A DNA stretch of 23,353 bases from Rhodospirillaceae bacterium (GTDB lineage Bacteria; Pseudomonadota; Alphaproteobacteria; UBA7985): assembly GCA_002700865.1 (NCBI GenBank), contig PAFB01000139.1:1-23353 (forward strand), written 5' to 3'. The translations under genes and the position numbers were made by a program. Every line of letters begins with the position of its first letter. Position 1 is the first letter of the stretch. This document shows, in pieces, positions 19,301 to 22,300 of this stretch. The notes below the pieces were generated by a model that ran no database searches, had not been told where the DNA came from, and saw only the letters and a program-made list of their open reading frames with translations.

Positions 19301-22300
19301 ATTGATCAATGGTCAGCGTCAAACCGGTCTCGTTCGCTGCATTGATGGTTTCAGCGAAAACCATCGTATCCGTGCCGACAGATTGGATCGTGTAAAGATT
19401 GTCACTGTCGTTCTCATGCGCCGTGTCACCGCTGAGCAGGATCTTCATGCCCGTGGTGAAGATGTCAGAGAGCACGGTGCCATCGGTTACCGTAATCGTG
19501 CTTCCGTTGAAGGACGCGGACACCTCGGCATCGACGCCGCGCGGGTCAAGTGTGATTGCGGAAATCCTGACAGCCTGTCGGTCTTCCGCAGATGTCAGCG
19601 CCCGGCCGTTTGTTTGGTCCAGATAGAGTGTTTTGCTGTCCCCGGAGATCGAAGAAACCAGGTAGAATGGCCCTTCCTCAGTCACGTTTGCACTGGACTT
19701 GCCCGCCGTGCTGTCAGTGCTGTTGCTGTCGTTTTCGATCTGGATCAACTGGCCAACCAGTTCGCTCGACCACGAACCAGAATCCGAGCGCTCAAGCGAA
19801 CCGTCGCTGGTACTGATGGCGACGATGGCTTCATCAAAATCGGTCGTCAGGTAGAAAACATCGTCTCGTTCGGCTGAAGCAAGCGTAAGTCGCTCGTCGT
19901 CAGTCAACCCGCCCGCGCTCATATAGATCACTGTATCGCCGTCAGTCGTGCCTACCGAGCTCGAAGCCGTAAGCGAGATTGAGCCCGCGCTGATGTTTGA
20001 CTCCTCGATGGAAGTTTCAGTGTCCGTCACCGGCTTGAGCAATCCCGCACCAAGTGCATTGATCAACTCGTCTTCGGTCCAGATCTTTATAGAGCCGCGA
20101 ATTTCCGCCTCGCGCTCAGCGGTCAAGGAACCGGCGTAGTACACATCCTCAACATCTGTCACCGTTTCGCCCAAGGTGCCCGGTGCATCTTCGCCAGCCT
20201 CGGTGGCTGCGTCCAAGTGGTTCTGAGTGACCACGAAGGAGTAGGTCAGGTACTCCGTATCGAGATCCTTGTAGCTTGCCGTTCGTGAGGTCTGCAGGGT
20301 TTCAATCGAGTCCGCGATGAATTCGTCGCGGGTCTTGTCAGGATCTGTCAACGCATCCCATTCCGCGCCGTAGAGCGTCTCGTAGTAAGACTGCTCCGCC
20401 GCAGTTTGCTTCAGCAAAGCGTTGCTGGTGAAACGTGAGGAGCCGTCGCGGAAGGTTTGGTGCCAGACGTCCAACTCGGCCGCCAGATCGGTCTCGAAGT
20501 TCGCGTCAGCAGGGTTAATCCCTGCGATCAAACCCGCGTTGATGTCGGCTTCGAGGTCATCGGTCAGGGCAACAATCGCATCGTCAAAGATGGTCTGCGA
20601 GATGTTGTCATTTTCATCCGAGTAGAGCGTCAGATCACCACTGCGCAGACCGGAATCAACATCGACGATAACAGCGTCAATCTCAGTGCTGCTTAGCGTG
20701 CCTTCATTGTCCAGCGCCGTGGAGACAGAGGTCTTGAACGAGGTGATGTAGTCCTCGGCGTTATCGTAGCCTGTGTAGGTCGATGCGCTGCTACCCCCGC
20801 GCAAGGCTTCTTCGACGCTTGCAAGCTCCGCCGCGACCTTGCTGTCAAAGTCAGCGTCGCCCGGATTCCAGTTCTCAGCAACAGAAATACTGATCGCTGT
20901 GGCATCCGCTGCGTTGATGGTCTCGGCGAAGGTCATGCCGGTGTCGGACACAGAGGCAATCGTGTAGGCCGAGGCTGAGTCATTGTCAGAAGCTGCGGTC
21001 CCGCTCACCAGAACCTGCATCCCGACGGTAAAGTCAGAGAAGTCCTGATCTGTGCCCGTAACGGTGAGCACACTGCCGGCGAAGGTTGCCGTAACATCAG
21101 ACGAAATACCGCCACTGCGGACGGACTCCTCCCGCAAGGAGACCTGAGTGTCTCGCCAGCTCCAGTACTGCTCGTACTCGCGCTGGTTTGCGGATTCGAG
21201 TGAGGATATGGTGGCGTCAATCTTTGCCGTTGCAGCACCATCGGTATCGGTCAGTGCCAAATCGCCCCAGACCCCGGCCTGCAGCTCCTCGATGGCGCGT
21301 TCGTCGCGCACTTCGTTGGTGTTGGCATCGAGGATACGACCACTGGCGACGTTGACGTTGACTTCAGATGAGGCGTTGATCTGGAAAATCCGCAGGTCGC
21401 CGCTGGTTTCCTCAAGGTAAACATCGCCAGCCTGGGCGTTGGCGGTAAAGAGGTGGGTCGACTGGGTACCGGAGTTAATCCGCATCCGGTTGCTGGCATC
21501 TGCACCAATGCTGCCCGTGCTCGATTCGAGGTCAATAGCACCACCAGTAATCAGGGATGACGAGCTTTCGCGGGTCATATCGCCGTCTGACTTGATGCCG
21601 ACATCGCGGCTGCCGCCTGCCGTGACATTGGAGACAATCAGCGCGCCGCTGGTTTCTTCAACGAAGACCTCGCCGCCCGATGCCGTCGCTGTGATGTAAG
21701 CGCCGGACTGCTCGCCTTCGAGGTCCAGGGCAACGTATTCAAGGGATGAACCAATACCCGTATTGCCGCTCAGGGAAATGACCTTGCCGCCAATGGTACC
21801 AGTCGAGGACGTGCCAATCGACCCGGTGGTGCTTATGGTGGTGTCACCGGTAGCGTTTGAAATCGCACCGTTAACGACAATGTCAGAATTCTCGCCATCA
21901 ATCAGAACCGTACCGACGGAATTACCGATAAACTCAATATCAATGTCGCGATCAGCTTCGATCGTGTGCGAGTTGTAGGTGGTGTAACCTCTGACGTCCG
22001 TATAACCCACAGTCGTCGATTTTTTGCCGTACCAGGTGGAGCGCGTCTCATACTTACTCTGCCAGTATTGAGAGCTCAGTTCCTTGGTAACTTCGTTGTA
22101 CGTATAGGCGCTGTCGTCTCCGTCGCGGAAGTAATCTGATCCTTCCAGCAGACGGCCCGCTTCGACCACTGGCTCCCCGATTTGCGGTAGTGCTGTATGA
22201 TCGGGCACAAGCCAGCCGATGCCAAGCCAGCTGTTTTTCGTCTCTTCGTAGTACGTGGTCTCTGTAGAATCTTGCGCAATCGTCCAACCGTATCGCTTGC

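Noticed and set aside
18138..19877. Plus-strand open frame of 579 codons, opposite the giant gene
   Set aside because: It has no recognisable domain, an Arg/Val/Asp-rich composition typical of the complement of Asp/Thr/Gly-rich repeat coding, and lies wholly inside a convincing minus-strand gene.
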